From Rhipicephalus microplus (lineage: Eukaryota > Arthropoda > Arachnida > Ixodida > Ixodidae), in contig NC_134707.1 of NCBI RefSeq assembly GCF_043290135.1, positions 68,377,906-68,441,905 on the forward strand: DNA of 64,000 bases, given 5' to 3'. This document shows, piece after piece, positions 1 to 10,813 of this stretch (position 1 is the first letter of the stretch; the number at the start of each line of letters is the position of its first letter). The position numbers and the translations under genes were made by a program. A model generated the notes under the pieces. It was not told the origin of the DNA, did not search any database, and worked only from the letters and a program-made list of their open reading frames with translations.

Positions 1-530
1 TCATGGCACTGCTGCCCAACGCTCACTAAACCTTTCTAAAACCAAGGAGGTTAAGCCAGCGAGTATAGCGTAGCAACCCTTTCTTGTCAGATAGTGCTCA
101 ACGTACGTGCAAATGGCTGCTAATGGGGAATGAGAGACAAGAGAATTCGGCTTTTGCTTCGTGTCTGCTTCCTACCTTTAACCACCTCGAGTTCATGGTA
201 TATACTAGTTCACTGTTTTAGTGCCACTGCGGCCCAACGCTCGCTAAGCCTTTCTAAAACCAAGGAGGTTATGCCCAGCGAGTGTTACGTAGCAACCCTG
301 TCTTGTGAGATTGTGCCTAATGTACATGTCTATCGCTGCTAATGGGGAATGAGAGACGGGAGAATTCGGCTTTTATTTAACGCACACGCTGCGAATTTTT
401 CGTTGTTCAACAACAAACAGGAGAAATCTCCCTCTAACACCACCTTGCATGTCACAACGTAAGACTGCTTACGCACTACGATAAGGGACGAATGGGTGCC
501 ACTTTAAGGAGCCTCGCCCCTAAATGGAAT
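1..530 (+). repeat. Interspersed repeat with two degenerate tandem units of about 219 bp
   Basis: The motif GCCCAACGCTC followed by CCTTTCTAAAACCAAGGAGG occurs near 13 and again near 232, and each is followed by the same roughly 150-bp stretch ending GAGAATTCGGCTTTT. A related single unit lies at 7290-7690 in the same orientation, including the shared 3' part (ACCACCTTGCA, then GGGTGCC.CTTTAAGGAG). This is therefore a dispersed repeat with internal tandem structure. No coding potential is seen and the family is not recognised. Confidence 0.7.
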
Positions 531-1435
531 AGAATTGTTCAGCCATTTCAAATTTGTATGGCTAGGAGTACAGTGAATAAGAATACGGTGGTGTTGGTAT
601 ATGGTGGTTAGAAGATGAGAAAGGCACCTAATTTCTGCAATCCGGTCGGGAGCACGGCGCAGTGCCTAAAGAATATTCTAGTTCAGAATACCTAGGATGA
701 AAACGCATGCACCCTTTCCCCCTCCGAGCTAATCTCGTTTTTTTCGCTAGCCCCGCCCTCAGCGTGCGTATAGCGGTCTCTTGCGCGTGCGACTGCTGCG
801 TCGCGTGCGTAATGCAAACCGTTCGCTGGCAGGCAGCCAGCGGGCACAAGTCAGCTACGTGTTTTTCGCGCGCGCCGATCGTCTTCGTCGCGTCGCGGAG
901 GCGTAGCCCGACCGCTCGCTTTGAGCGGGTACCACGGGGGTCATCGACCTCCCGTCGCTATGGAAAGGACACATCTCCGTGTGCTCTGACCTTGTCAGCT
1001 GCGCTAAAGAGTGGCCCTTTTGCCTGGGTAAGGTACCGTCCATCTTGCGGCATGGGGCCGCGAGATATGTCGCTTCTGCTCGGGCACCCTTGTCCGGGAA
1101 GGTCCGTTCACCCAAAACAAAACAAGACCCGTCCTCTAACCAGGGGCGGGCCCCCTACCGGGGCGAACGCAACTGGATGATGATGGGTTGATGAGTGATA
1201 TGTACTTAGGACGCGGTGCTTTCGGGTGCCAACTCCCCTTCCTTTCTGACAACGGTATGAGAAAGCAAAAACCATCCGGCAGCCAGGTCACACGCACTCT
1301 TCAACGGCTGTGTTTTTAGATACGTCGTTAGTTACGTCACTCAACGCCTACATAACATTCAACGCCTACATAACATAAGTTCAACGCCTACATAACAGCT
1401 GACGCAGCGTGAATGGTTGAGCAACACGAAAAATC
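531..1435. other. No gene recognised
   Basis: A GC-rich stretch at about 700-1170 gives open frames on both strands, but they have no recognisable domain and look like compositional artefacts. Near 1345-1395 there are three copies of the short unit TCAACGCCTACATAACA. Nothing else can be supported. Confidence 0.4.
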
Positions 1436-1439
1436 TTAC

Positions 1440-1640
1440 TTCGTTTTTTTTCACTAGCAGACGTTATCTGCGTCAGCCTTGCAAGGGGAGAAAGACGGAG
1501 GCGAGTGGCAGCTGCAAGAGAAGTGAGCATGCGACACGAGATGCGAGCATGCACAGTGGGTGTGTCAACAGCGCCGCCAACACCAGATTAGGACTACGTG
1601 CGACTCTAAAATGCTCCGCATTTGAGACGGGCTAGGAAGG
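1440..1640 (+). repeat. Interspersed repeat, paralogous to 38345-38580
   Basis: Both copies begin with ACTAGCAGACG followed by CTGCGTCAGCCTTG and end with a segment reading GCGAC..TAAAATGCTCC. The middle is diverged. The pairing of two separated conserved ends in the same order and orientation supports a real repeat family; its class is unknown. Confidence 0.55.
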
Positions 1641-1699
1641 CCGAATGCCTGCAGCAACTACGTACCGATGATGCGGCGCAGGCTTCGCCCCCGCGCTAA

Positions 1700-1975
1700 A
1701 TCACGAACAGGAATCCAAGCGCCGGTGACAGACACATCCTGCAAACCAAGCCGCTGAGTTAGCTCGTGATGTGAAACGCTTGCAACAACGCGGCGTTGCG
1801 GCGATCAAATGTGGTCATTGCGGAATCGCGTCCGCCGGGCGAACGGCCGCTTTCGGCGGGAGTTTCTCCAGCGGCACATTGGATTCGGCTGCGACGTCTG
1901 TGACCGCCATTGTTCAAGAACAACTACTGTGATTAACACATTGCAAAATGTATTTAACGTTCATTACACTCCTTA
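1700..1975 (+). pseudogene. Possible fragment with a CDVCDR cysteine motif
   Basis: In the frame open from 1809, a basic stretch is followed by GFGCDVCDRHCSR. Tick genomes contain many open frames with charged Arg/Glu/Ala-rich repeats that end in a C-x-V-C-D-R type motif, so this may be a broken copy of such a family. The motif is short, the 5' part is not continuous and no start or splice sites can be fixed. Another overlapping reading frame (1948-2295) is also open. The function is unknown. Confidence 0.2.
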
Positions 1976-2295
1976 CCGTAGTCATGGTAGGCATAATGTG
2001 CGGCAAGTCAAATGAATATTGTGGCAAACCCAAACCAAACTTGTGTCTAAACTTGGTAAGAAAAAACGAATTTGTAACTGGCAATTTTGAAAGGTCTCAG
2101 TGCCGCGTCGAGTTTAACCCACAACTAAACACCGCGGCTGCATACCTCAGCTTTTCGCTGGTTAATCATTGGTACAGAGGGCCTTGGCGGAATTTTTTTC
2201 TTGTCTCTGTACCTGTTTGTGTGCCTTACCGCGTTAAAAGACGAACCAACTTGTCGACTGAGTTGTGCTACAGTAATAAATTTGGCGCACAATAA
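1948..2295 (+). CDS. Hypothetical short secreted protein
   Basis: A 115-residue frame begins with a hydrophobic stretch (YLTFITLLTVVMVGIMC) that would serve as a signal peptide, followed by a chain with several cysteines (C-x5-C-x7-C, and later single Cys). Tick salivary glands make many small cysteine-rich secreted proteins, and the first three Cys faintly recall a Kunitz domain. The expected glycine and second half are absent, and the frame may only be an exon or chance. No splice sites or transcript evidence are visible. It is a candidate, not an established gene. Confidence 0.2.
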   Translation: MYLTFITLLTVVMVGIMCGKSNEYCGKPKPNLCLNLVRKNEFVTGNFERSQCRVEFNPQLNTAAAYLSFSLVNHWYRGPWRNFFLVSVPVCVPYRVKRRTNLSTELCYSNKFGAQ

Positions 2296-2299
2296 CTCA

Positions 2300-3000
2300 G
2301 TGTTCACTCTGGTAGCCGGCTGTTCCAATGACTGAGCGGTAGCCCATCGGAGGTGAGCCTAGGATGCATGCACAGTGGCGCAAACCTGTACTGAGAGCAG
2401 TTTTGTGTAATCTGTTCTATAACTGCGATTGTTAGTAGTTTGCGCTCACGTTTCGTCTTGTGTCTTATATAGAGTCTGTGTTTTCATCTCTACAAATCAT
2501 TTCACACTCCTTCGGAAACGCATCAACGCAGAGCCTGAAAGAGGTGTGAAACTTTTTACCGTTACCATTTATTTACACATTCACCAGCCCCTGTTTGTGT
2601 TGTCATTGTATCTTATGGCAAGAATCTCAACTTTGTGGTCAATAAAGTGTACAGTCAAAGGGCCTTTGAGAAGCATGTGCCCGTCACAGATTCACATAAA
2701 GGCCATATCAATGCGAATTCCGTGAATCGTTGTCGGACACTTGTCGGACTAGGTGGAGGCACCCTGCATAGAAGACTTTGTCCGCATGTACTCCAACAAC
2801 CACTCGCCCTAATGTCAGCGTATTATCAAAGCAAAATCTACACAAAAGCGGCCAGCACAAACGCTACAAACGCGTTTCAAACGCACTGCATTGGGGCGGT
2901 GGCAAGCAAGTGAAGGAGGGGGGTGGGGCTCCGGTTCCTAGGGGCGAAGATAAGCTCGTGCGCCCACATCTCTTGCTGACAGCTGCCGACGCCGAATCGT
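2300..3000. other. No gene recognised
   Basis: Only short overlapping frames on both strands are present, with no recognisable domains, LTRs or repeats. The right end may lead into the 5' untranslated region of the LINE whose first ORF begins near 3437. Confidence 0.4.
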
Positions 3001-3436
3001 GGGAATCTCTTTCGAGTGTCCAGTGCGTACGGGCGTGTTCTTCTGAGCTCTTGCGTCGGTGAGGGACGCTGCGGTCTGTTGCAATGGTGCCCGCTTTCTT
3101 CGCTTCTCTGTATGTTTTCCTGCTGTCAGTGTGAGTCGCCCATTGATACTCACTCGTTGACTGTGACTCTGTTTTCAAAGAATATCGGTAGCCCTTCGTA
3201 TTGCATGTTTCCCACGGCGAGGCACGAACACTCCCATGGCTCAGGCTGCACCACCCGCGACGCGCGCCCCTTGCCAGTGCCATCGCCCTTCGTGTAGTGC
3301 TTCAGCTGCGTTGTTGAGGCCTACCGGAAACTATAGGAAGCTCCGAATCGCTTAGGCCCTCCAAGCAAACCCCGCCACTATTGTAAAATTGTGGCAGACG
3401 AGACGCGCCGCTTCCTCATAAGCTACAGCTGGAGTC

Positions 3437-4790
3437 ATGGCTGCTCCTGCCGTAGCTGTGCTGCCGGGCCCACCTGCGAGTCCAACGGCACGATCATCAG
3501 GGCCTTTACAACAGGTGACCCCACTCGAGTCATCTCTAGTGCCATTAAGGTACTCGCTCGACCGCAGCCATAGCCCGCTGCCTGCGGCCACAGATGTCGA
3601 GCTCATGGACTCCACGAACTATCGTAAACGATGCCGCGACGACGACGGGAGCGGTTGCGACGCTTCACGCAAGCACGTGCAACCGGCACCGAGTTCACCA
3701 TGTACGGACGCTTCTGACAGCTGTGACGCACAGACACGTCCAGTCCAGGTTTCAGCAAATTGTGGTGGAATGCTTCAGCAGAACATAGCTAATTGGACGC
3801 CACAACTGCCGCAGCCTCCCGCTGCGGCTCTTCTGAAGCAAAACCGACAGCTGATGATCATGAACGTGCTGAGGAAGAAGGGCAAGTCAAAGCACCATAG
3901 GCCACATGGTACACCGTAGATTCCAAATCAACCTGCGGTCCACGCAGTCACTGCAACCATGCCGCAACCTCAGTGCACATAGGAGGTTCGTGACAGCGCA
4001 AGCACGGTGGAAAGTTCTGCGCAACAAGCTACCGTTCCAGCTCCGGAGAATTTCAATCTGGTAAGCTCAAGGGGGGGGGGGGGGTGTCGGTGTGCAAGGG
4101 AACCCGCTGCGTCTCCCGAGGTTCTCATTGACCCAGCCGTAGCAAGATAAGTTTTATTCAAGCCACCAGCACCGAACGGCGCCTTCATTCCAAGATCGTT
4201 CTTGATACTGGCGTCTGCGCTATCGTCGCGGTAAGGTGTCATCAAGGTGAGAGTAAACAGCCGCGGAAATATCATAGCAGCCGACGTTTCCTCCCGGGAG
4301 TGCCTGGGAAAGCTTCTCAGTGTCACGGAGCTATGTGGCATCCAGTGTCCGTCCAAATCCCTGCAGGCCGAAGATACAACGCAGGATACCTGCACGGTGT
4401 GGAAGGTGAACTTGCTGATCACGAGCTGCTGCAGAGAATTAGGTGGATCATCCCGGTGGTGTTTGCAGTACGGATCAGAAATGCAGTACCACAACGATTT
4501 CCTGGCGCTGTCCCACGAGAGCACGTGAGCCTCTTCAAGTTGCGGTGTCGGGTCGGCTTGCCAGGCTGCGTGCATTGCAGTGCACGCAGTGTGGCCGCCT
4601 TGGTCACGCAACAGCCACCTGCAGAAAGGCCAAATGCTGCCTACGTTATCGTCGTAGTCATCTCTCCACAGAGAGCTACGGTGCCAGAGCACATTGTGTA
4701 GTAAATTGTTGTCATAACCACGCAGCAAATACTCCCACCTGTCGTTAATGGCAGGAGGCACGGAAGGTGGCCACAATCCTGGCCACCTCT
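3437..4790 (+). pseudogene. LINE ORF1 (Gag-like, zinc-knuckle) remnant
   Basis: The first frame runs from 3437 to 3919 and opens with a low-complexity Ala/Pro/Ser region and a basic patch (YRKRCRDDDGSG) like the N-terminus of tick LINE ORF1 proteins. The central region resumes near 4247 with RVNSRGNIIAADVSSREC, which resembles the conserved ORF1 core. It then switches frame to 4443-4748, where CTQCGRLGHATATC is a CCHC zinc knuckle, followed by more Cys/His-rich sequence. The protein would bind element RNA. At least two frameshifts and several stops separate the pieces, so it cannot be translated whole. The 323-residue open frame on the opposite strand (3970-4941) is its antisense shadow. Confidence 0.55.
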
Positions 4791-5109
4791 TCGGTGCCCC
4801 TTTCCAGACGAGCTGGGCACACCATGCATGGTACAGGAAGAAAATCATCCACAGCTGACGGGCCCACCAGCTAGCGCAGCGACGCAAGCGTATGCACGGG
4901 CTGCTTCCGGTGCGCCACGCCCGGTACCGACCCCTGCCCACCAGCAGGCCAGTGCCCGTTAGGTGCCACCTAGTACCGAATTCAAAGCATCTCCTGTTAC
5001 ACCTGCTGCAGCGCTCTCCGCCGAGGCCGTGCCGTTATTGCTGGATAATCCACGAGACGACATCATCGCCTTGCAACAGTTCACTCTGCGGGCGGTCGGT
5101 GAACTCCTC

Positions 5110-6350
5110 CCATGACACAGTCCGCTGAAAGTCATATGCCTCCAGGCCGGTGGCTTGCAGGAAACTTGCAGCCATAATGGCTAGTCAAGGGCCCAGTCGT
5201 CGTCACGTGTTCTCCAGTAGAACACCAACTCGTTGCGGTGGCTACATTTCGAACTTGAACAGCGCTTGCTTCAGGACGAGTATGATGTACTTGCTCTGCA
5301 GAAAATGTACGTCACTAGCTAGACTCCACGGCTGCCTGGTTTTGTCGGCTACTGCAGTACCACATCCTGCACAGTCTCCGCATGCTCCGATGAGCCATGC
5401 CTGGTGAATGGTCATCCCCGAGACACTGCCCAAAGTGCTGTGTACGTGCTTATCTCTATCACACAAACGGTAGTCCAAGTTGATGACCTCACATGAGGCC
5501 CGCTGAAATGTGCTGTAACAGTGCGTCAAGGCTTCTGGGACACCACTGTAGCCAGCTTTTATGTGTGTCCCAACAAACCTTGGAACATTTCCAGCCCGCT
5601 TCCTCTAGTTGCTCGTCTGGGCCATAATTTTCTCCTCTGCGGGGACTTGAACGCCCACCATTTTACCTGTGGTGGAGACAGCTGTTGTGCTCGGGGCCGG
5701 GCCACTGCGGTTGTCATTCTTCAAGCGAGCCTCAAGAATTTGAACACTGGGGAGCCCGCCTTTGTGCGCAGAGGCACGCGTACTGCTTTTCATATTAGTG
5801 TCGCAACTGAGCATTGTGCGTGCACCAGGTTGATCAGTTCAGACACCTAGGGTTCAGATCACTTTCCGATTTTCCTGAACACCACCACTGTGTCCTCCCC
5901 CAAAAGCCGAGTTCGCTCTACGGTCAATTGGGGCAGATTTCGACGACTCAGTGCGACTCCTGCGGAGGGCGACTTCCTGCAGCATGTAACCGGCAGTGCT
6001 AAAGCGGCCACCGTCGTGTCGAGAACCCCGCCCGGACGTCCCGTTCCTGACCTCAAGCAGGTACAGTTGTGAGCCACGCGAAAGGGGGCCGAGTGCCGTG
6101 CTATGCGCAGTTCCGCAGCAGAAGATTGGACAGCTTTCAGGCGGATGGACGCCGTCTGTAGACGCCACGCAAACAGACGATGGAAGCGCAGCAGGGAGGG
6201 TGTCTGCAGTACTATCTCCAGCTCCCGACAGAGTTCAACTGCGTGGCAGCTTCTGCGATCACTGCAGCGCGGGCCAGCCATCTATCAGCCTAAAGTGGCC
6301 GTGGCCATCTCTCCAGAGCTCGCTCTGGCGTACCTCATGGTGAGTTGATT
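5110..6350 (+). pseudogene. LINE ORF2 endonuclease-domain remnant
   Basis: In the frame open from 5521, LLCGDLNAHH is the GDxNAH motif of LINE apurinic/apyrimidinic-like endonucleases. About 75 codons downstream, past a stop, GSDHFPIF is the C-terminal SDH motif. In living LINEs this domain nicks target DNA to prime reverse transcription. Stop codons interrupt the frame after the first half and no intact frame spans the domain. After 6350 only weak, stop-rich sequence remains. Assignment to the upstream ORF1 is by order and orientation. Confidence 0.55.
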
Positions 6351-6599
6351 TGCACCAAGACCACCAGGACTACCAGCAGAGGTCCCGCAGAGGCCCAGCT
6401 CTTTGACAAATTAGTATGCATACCTCATACAATCGACCCAATGTATCCTGCTGTGACATCCCACAATGTCGCTATCGCCTTCACTGCTCCACCCTTCGGG
6501 TGAAACTACCTTTTCTGTGTGTGCTAAAGGATATGCACGCCATAATGTTCCCAAAGAACTCCTGAAATTGGATTCCTGCCTCATTTGTATATAGATGAG

Positions 6600-7019
6600 A
6601 GGTTTTTATGAGGACGGGGATTGTGTGAAGCTTCAACCCTTACTTCTTAGCGTCACGAAGCAGCTACACTGGCTTTGTATTTTGTTAAAGGCAAACAATA
6701 GGAAGCAGTGGAAGTAAATGCCTAATAATCACAAGTGAGGCTTCAATAGCTGTGGACTGATTGGCGTGACATTATTCTCAGATGTGACACCGTGCACCGA
6801 CTAACCTGATTGCTAGTTCTAAAAAGCGTGGGAGCGGGTGCCTCCCGATCGGTTTAGTCACAGCCCACTAAAATCATGTGAAATGCTGCAGGACACGAAG
6901 AATGAGAACACACGTTGATCAAGTCATTGCGATTAGCAAAAACGCTGGATCCGGGTGTATTCCAGTGTTCAGCTGCCTTTTTAGGTGCCTTTACTAGAAA
7001 GATAAAAAATGGCAGCATA
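6600..7019. other. No gene recognised
   Basis: This AT-rich stretch has no open frames of note. It may hold the unreadable 3' part of the preceding LINE. Confidence 0.3.
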
Positions 7020-7250
7020 TCCACGCGGTGAATGATGGAGAGTGGGGCGAAGCATCCGTCCGTCTATTTGTTTTTGTTTCCGTCCGTCTAAGCATTCGTC
7101 TGTGTGACTGTCCATGCGTCCATCCGTTCATACAGCCATCCGTGCGTCCATCCGTGCATCTATCTGTGTGTCCGTTCGTCCATCTAGTCAACACTCTAAG
7201 TGCCAGCATCTCGCATCTTTTCATCATATATTCAGCATATAGAAGCACCG
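7020..7250 (+). repeat. Repeat with TCCGTCC-type minisatellite
   Basis: GAATGATGG.GAGTGGGGCGAA at 7028 is followed by degenerate units of the form CATCCGTCCG and its variants up to about 7185. The same boundary and unit, on the opposite strand, lie at 39050-39118, so the minisatellite belongs to a dispersed repeat rather than being an isolated tandem repeat. The pseudo-periodic open frame (RPSVHLSVCP) is a by-product of it. Confidence 0.6.
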
Positions 7251-7289
7251 CCATTTAGCGGACATTCCAAAGACTAGACGAGAAGTGAT

Positions 7290-7690
7290 ACACGCACACT
7301 TTTTTACAGCTTGCGCTTCGTGTCTACTTCCCTACTTTAACCACCTCGAGTTCATGGTATAAGCTAGTTCACTGTATTCATGGCACTCTGGCCCAACGCT
7401 CGCTAAACCTTTCTAAAACCAAGGAGGTTACGACAAGCGAGTATAACGTAGCAACGCTTTCTTGTCAGATAGTGCTCAATGTACATGCCGTTGGCTGCTA
7501 ATGAGAAATGAGAGACAGGAGAATTAGGCTTTTAGTCGACACGCACGCTGCTAAGTTTTTATTGTTCAGCAACGCGCAGAAGAAATCTACCACCAGCACC
7601 ACCTTGCAAGTCTAAATATAAGACTGGTTACCCACTACAACGAAGGACGAACGGGTGCCGCTTTAAGGAGGATCACCCCTAAAAAGCAGA
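7290..7690 (+). repeat. Second copy of the repeat at 1-530
   Basis: It shares with 1-530 the flank CACCTCGAGTTCATGGTATA, the core CCAAGGAGGTTA, the downstream GAGAGACAGGAGAATT and the distal GGGTGCCGCTTTAAGGAG. Only one unit is present here against two at the window start. No coding potential is seen. Confidence 0.7.
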
Positions 7691-8224
7691 ATGCGCATCA
7701 AAAATGAAGTTCGCTGCGGAATTCAGCCTTTAACTAATTAAGTAAAACATAAAAAGTGCATATACCGGTGTCAATAAGTTGTCTACGGCTTCCTCGATAA
7801 GATAGAAGTGCGTGCGACGCGTTTTTAAGGAGGAATTATCAGGGGCCTCAGTAGACTTGGAATTTTACAAACAACGATCAATTTTCCCACCGTATGAAGC
7901 CTGACAACATGACGTGAGACAGTCACGTCGTCACACGGTATCCTTGCTTTGTGAAAGGTGGTCTTATCGTGATGACACTGAAAAAGTAGCCGACATGCCT
8001 GAAGTTTTAGCATAATATTTAGGGGACCTTTAGTGGGGATCTGCAAGACTTTTTCAAGTGGCTAAGAAGAGGAGCCACTAAATTAGCTTACTGCCTTACG
8101 AACTAACCAGCGCAAAAGCATTTAGAATCCATTCAGTATGAGCGTAGTTGCAAGGATTTGTCGTGTGCTGCGATTGCATTCTAGCGCTTTGCGACAAGCG
8201 GAGAGACGCTGTAAGTCGTGAAGG
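7691..8224. other. No gene recognised
   Basis: Only short unsupported frames occur here, with no repeat boundary seen. Confidence 0.35.
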
Positions 8225-8227
8225 CCT

Positions 8228-8810
8228 ACTTAGGACAAATAGTAACTGTGGAGCGAAATCATGAGAGTTAAATACGCAGAAAAATAAGGATGGGGTGGAT
8301 ACATTCTGCAAGCGTTCTCAAATCTTAAATGGTAATCTGCCACCAACCCTCAAGAGGAAGGCATACAACAGCTACACTTCGCTGGTACTTACTAATAGAG
8401 CAGAAACCGGGAGGCTTACAAAAAAGGTTCAGCCTAAATACAGTTCGACGCTGCGAGTGGTGGAAAGGAAAATGGTAGGTGTAACCTTAAGAGACAACAA
8501 GAGAGCAGAGTGTGTCAGAGAACAAACCAGGCTTAAGAATATCATAGTTGAAATCAAAAGAAGAGATGGACATGGGCTGGGCACGTAGAGCGTAGGCAGG
8601 ATAACCACTGGTCATAAGGGATTACTGAGTAGAATCTCAAAGACAGCAAACACATGAGAGGGAGCCTGGAAGTTATGTGGGTCGATGAGCTTAAAAGATT
8701 CTCAGCTGCAACGTGGCACCGGAAAGTACATGATCAGGTTGATGAGCGGATCATGGGAGGGGCCTTTGGCCTGCAGTGGGCGTGATCAGGCTGATGATGA
8801 TGATGAGGAC
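8228..8810 (+). mobile_element. RTE-clade LINE, 5'-truncated 3' end
   Basis: The translation carries the C-terminal signature of tick RTE reverse transcriptases: YLGQIVTVERNHES, then LKRKAYNSY, then a region like NKRAECVREQTRLKNIIVEI, and a tail resembling RRDGHGLGT. Downstream comes the conserved 3' end GGCCTGCAGTGGGCGTGATCAGG, followed by a (TGA)n tail, which is typical of RTE elements. Several stops and frameshifts are present. The 3' portion matches the sequence at 46220-46428 and 46529-46785. It is a dead, truncated copy. Confidence 0.8.
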
Positions 8811-8929
8811 AATATTGATGGTGGCGATGTTGCCTTTCTACTTATAACGGTCGCTACACACCCTTGTGACGGTGTGTCACAAAGTGGGAGACACCACATA
8901 GAGTAAAAATCGAAGATATGAAAAGCACG

Positions 8930-9620
8930 AATGTATAATGTACGTATGTCACAACAAAATTAGCACAACATCACGAGCTGGGCGTAAATTATGCCATTCA
9001 TGACTTGCATAATATGATTATCTTTTTTGGACATGTCATTTACCTTCGGCGTTTATTCACGTCACGTAATATCAAATTTAGTATATGTGGAGCTAGAATA
9101 ACGGCCACGAGCACTCTATGAGCGTAGCATGTAGTCATTCTTTACATCACACGCTTGTTGTGATTTACATCTTTGGACGTGCCATTTACTGTCGTAATCC
9201 ATTTCCGTCACTTATTACCAAATTTCGTAAATGTGAAGATAGCGAAACAGCCGCCAGCGCATCATGATCGTTGCGCACAATCCACTTCTTACAGGATATG
9301 CGCGTCATGTTTATTATTTTCTACCACATATCTTCGTCATCTATTCACGCCTCGTAGTACCAAGTCTGCTGTATATGAAGCAAGCGAAACGAGCACGAGC
9401 GCACCATGAGCGTTGAGTGTAGTCATAATTACATTGCATTCATGTCATGATTTAAAGTGATGGGTCTGTCACTTGTGTTGGCCATGCAGTCATGGCATAC
9501 CTTACTATTTTTGGAATATGTCATCTGAATAAAATCACCGCAAGAGCAGCGTGACCATGCAATGTAAATTATGACATTCATGGTATACATGTCATGATTT
9601 TCATGTTATATCCCTATTTC
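8930..9620 (-). repeat. Satellite-like tandem array, monomer about 146 bp
   Basis: The landmark AG.TAGCGAAAC recurs near 9092, 9238 and 9383, a period of about 145-146 bp, each time preceded by a CGT-rich stretch and CATGATT. The reverse complement of these monomers matches the 147-bp units at 41395-42680. Both arrays therefore belong to one satellite family in opposite orientation. No coding function is seen. Confidence 0.75.
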
Positions 9621-9639
9621 AAAAAACAGCATCGTCAGC

Positions 9640-9880
9640 ATGATGCCAGTACGTTTTTTGGCACTGGTGCACGCTGGAGAGGCTGGTATACGCTGATTTG
9701 TGCTGGTACTTCACTGGACGCACTGATAGATAGCTGTGTCGCACTGGTAAAGGTGCTGGCTTTACCGCTTTGATGCTGGTGCACACTGGGAAGCGCTGGA
9801 AGCGCTGGAATTTTCATTGCCAAGCGGTGGTAATTACTGGAGCACGCACTGTTTCTACCAGTGCAGCGTGCACGTTGATG
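9640..9880. repeat. Cluster of degenerate GCTGG / CACTGG motifs
   Basis: GCTGG, GCTGA or CACTGG recurs irregularly about every 8-15 bases. It looks like an eroded minisatellite built from the unit GCTGGTATAC. No flanking element boundary is found. Confidence 0.45.
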
Positions 9881-10074
9881 TAGTGTGTGCCGTGGTATGT
9901 TTCGGGGTCGTTGAATATAAAATGCTTAATTCAACGTCATGGATAGATGATACCCTAGCAGATGCCGAGCATACGTAATTTTGTGTGCAACGTTCGTATC
10001 GAAGCAATTTGACTAGTCACCTATGCTCGTCATACAGTCATGTTCTGCCATACCAGTTTTAGTATCGATGCCAT
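9881..10074. other. No gene recognised
   Basis: Unassigned spacer between the GCTGG cluster and the 3' LTR of the BEL/Pao element. Confidence 0.4.
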
Positions 10075-10200
10075 TACGAGAAACGGAGAATTAGACCCTG
10101 ATTCAATCGTTTGGCTGCATCGGAGGTGAATGGAACAATAGAGTGAGCGAGCGCCCCGTGGTTCATGCCCGCCACTCTTCTTTCTCCTTAATTAGCAACA
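10075..10200 (-). repeat. BEL/Pao 3' LTR
   Basis: It aligns with 12904-13018 through GAGACCCTGA.CCAATCGT.TGGCTGCATCG.AG and GCGCCCC.TGG. In element sense it begins TGTTGC. It is about 126 bp and clearly diverged from its partner, so the insertion is old. Confidence 0.7.
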
Positions 10201-10813
10201 CACTCCCGTGGCTGACAAACTCGCGGCAATGTTTGGGAGCACAGAGGTGGAAGTTGATATAAAGTGGCGATATAAAGAAGGAGTTCTTAGACGGCGATGA
10301 AGAAGGGCTTCGGTGAGGCAGTGACCCTTAGTTAGGCGGTGGGTTGTCTTGTGGGGGGGAAGTCGTCCAATCTCGCTATTATGTCCAAAGTATTTTGTGG
10401 TCACGCTGTGCGCTAACTTGAGCTGTTCGTTCTGTGAAACAACGGGTTCACATCCCTGCTTGGGGCTACTGGTTGCCTTAAAACAATTCAAAAATTTCTG
10501 CTTGGTGGATTTTGCACTTCTTACATCGCTTTGCTGTCGGAGTTGTGTGACTCTGGCCTGCTGTCGTATACGCAATGTTTTCTTCTCTTTCGCCAAAGGC
10601 CGCATTTATGTTTGTCAGCCGTTGACCGTATCGATTGTGAAACATCCGTAGTTGCTGCGCAATTATTCTGTGTCCATGTCGGTGTCCATTTCGACATGTC
10701 GGATGACGGCGCGCAACGAGCTCAAGTTTACGAGTGCGAGATTCTAAGCCAACGGCAGCGCATTTGGTGGCATTATAGCAGGAGCCTTCCGACGACTTGT
10801 CGATAAAAGTGTG
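10201..10813 (-). other. BEL/Pao internal 3' region, unreadable
   Basis: Open frames on both strands here (for example 10192-10605 minus) have no recognisable domain. The minus strand ends in the polypurine-like tract at about 10201-10213. If a pol gene was once here, too little remains to identify it. Confidence 0.4.

Larger units (their letters stand above)
3000..6600 (+). mobile_element. Decayed non-LTR retrotransposon (LINE), ORF1 and endonuclease part
   Basis: The segment has the order expected of a two-ORF LINE: a Gag-like ORF1 with CCHC knuckles (3437-4790) followed by an apurinic-type endonuclease (about 5110-6350). The frames are repeatedly broken. Coding similarity fades after about 6400 and I cannot find the reverse transcriptase, so the element is 3'-deleted or too eroded to read. 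A Jockey- or I-like affiliation is inferred from the arrangement. The 5' limit near 3000 is a guess. Confidence 0.6.

Noticed and set aside
707..1180. 157-codon open frame in GC-rich sequence
   Set aside because: Equally long frames exist on the other strand, there is no domain, and the Arg/Ser-rich composition is expected from GC-rich non-coding DNA.
3970..4941. 323-codon minus-strand open frame
   Set aside because: It has no domain and lies antisense to the decayed LINE ORF1, whose zinc knuckle is on the plus strand.
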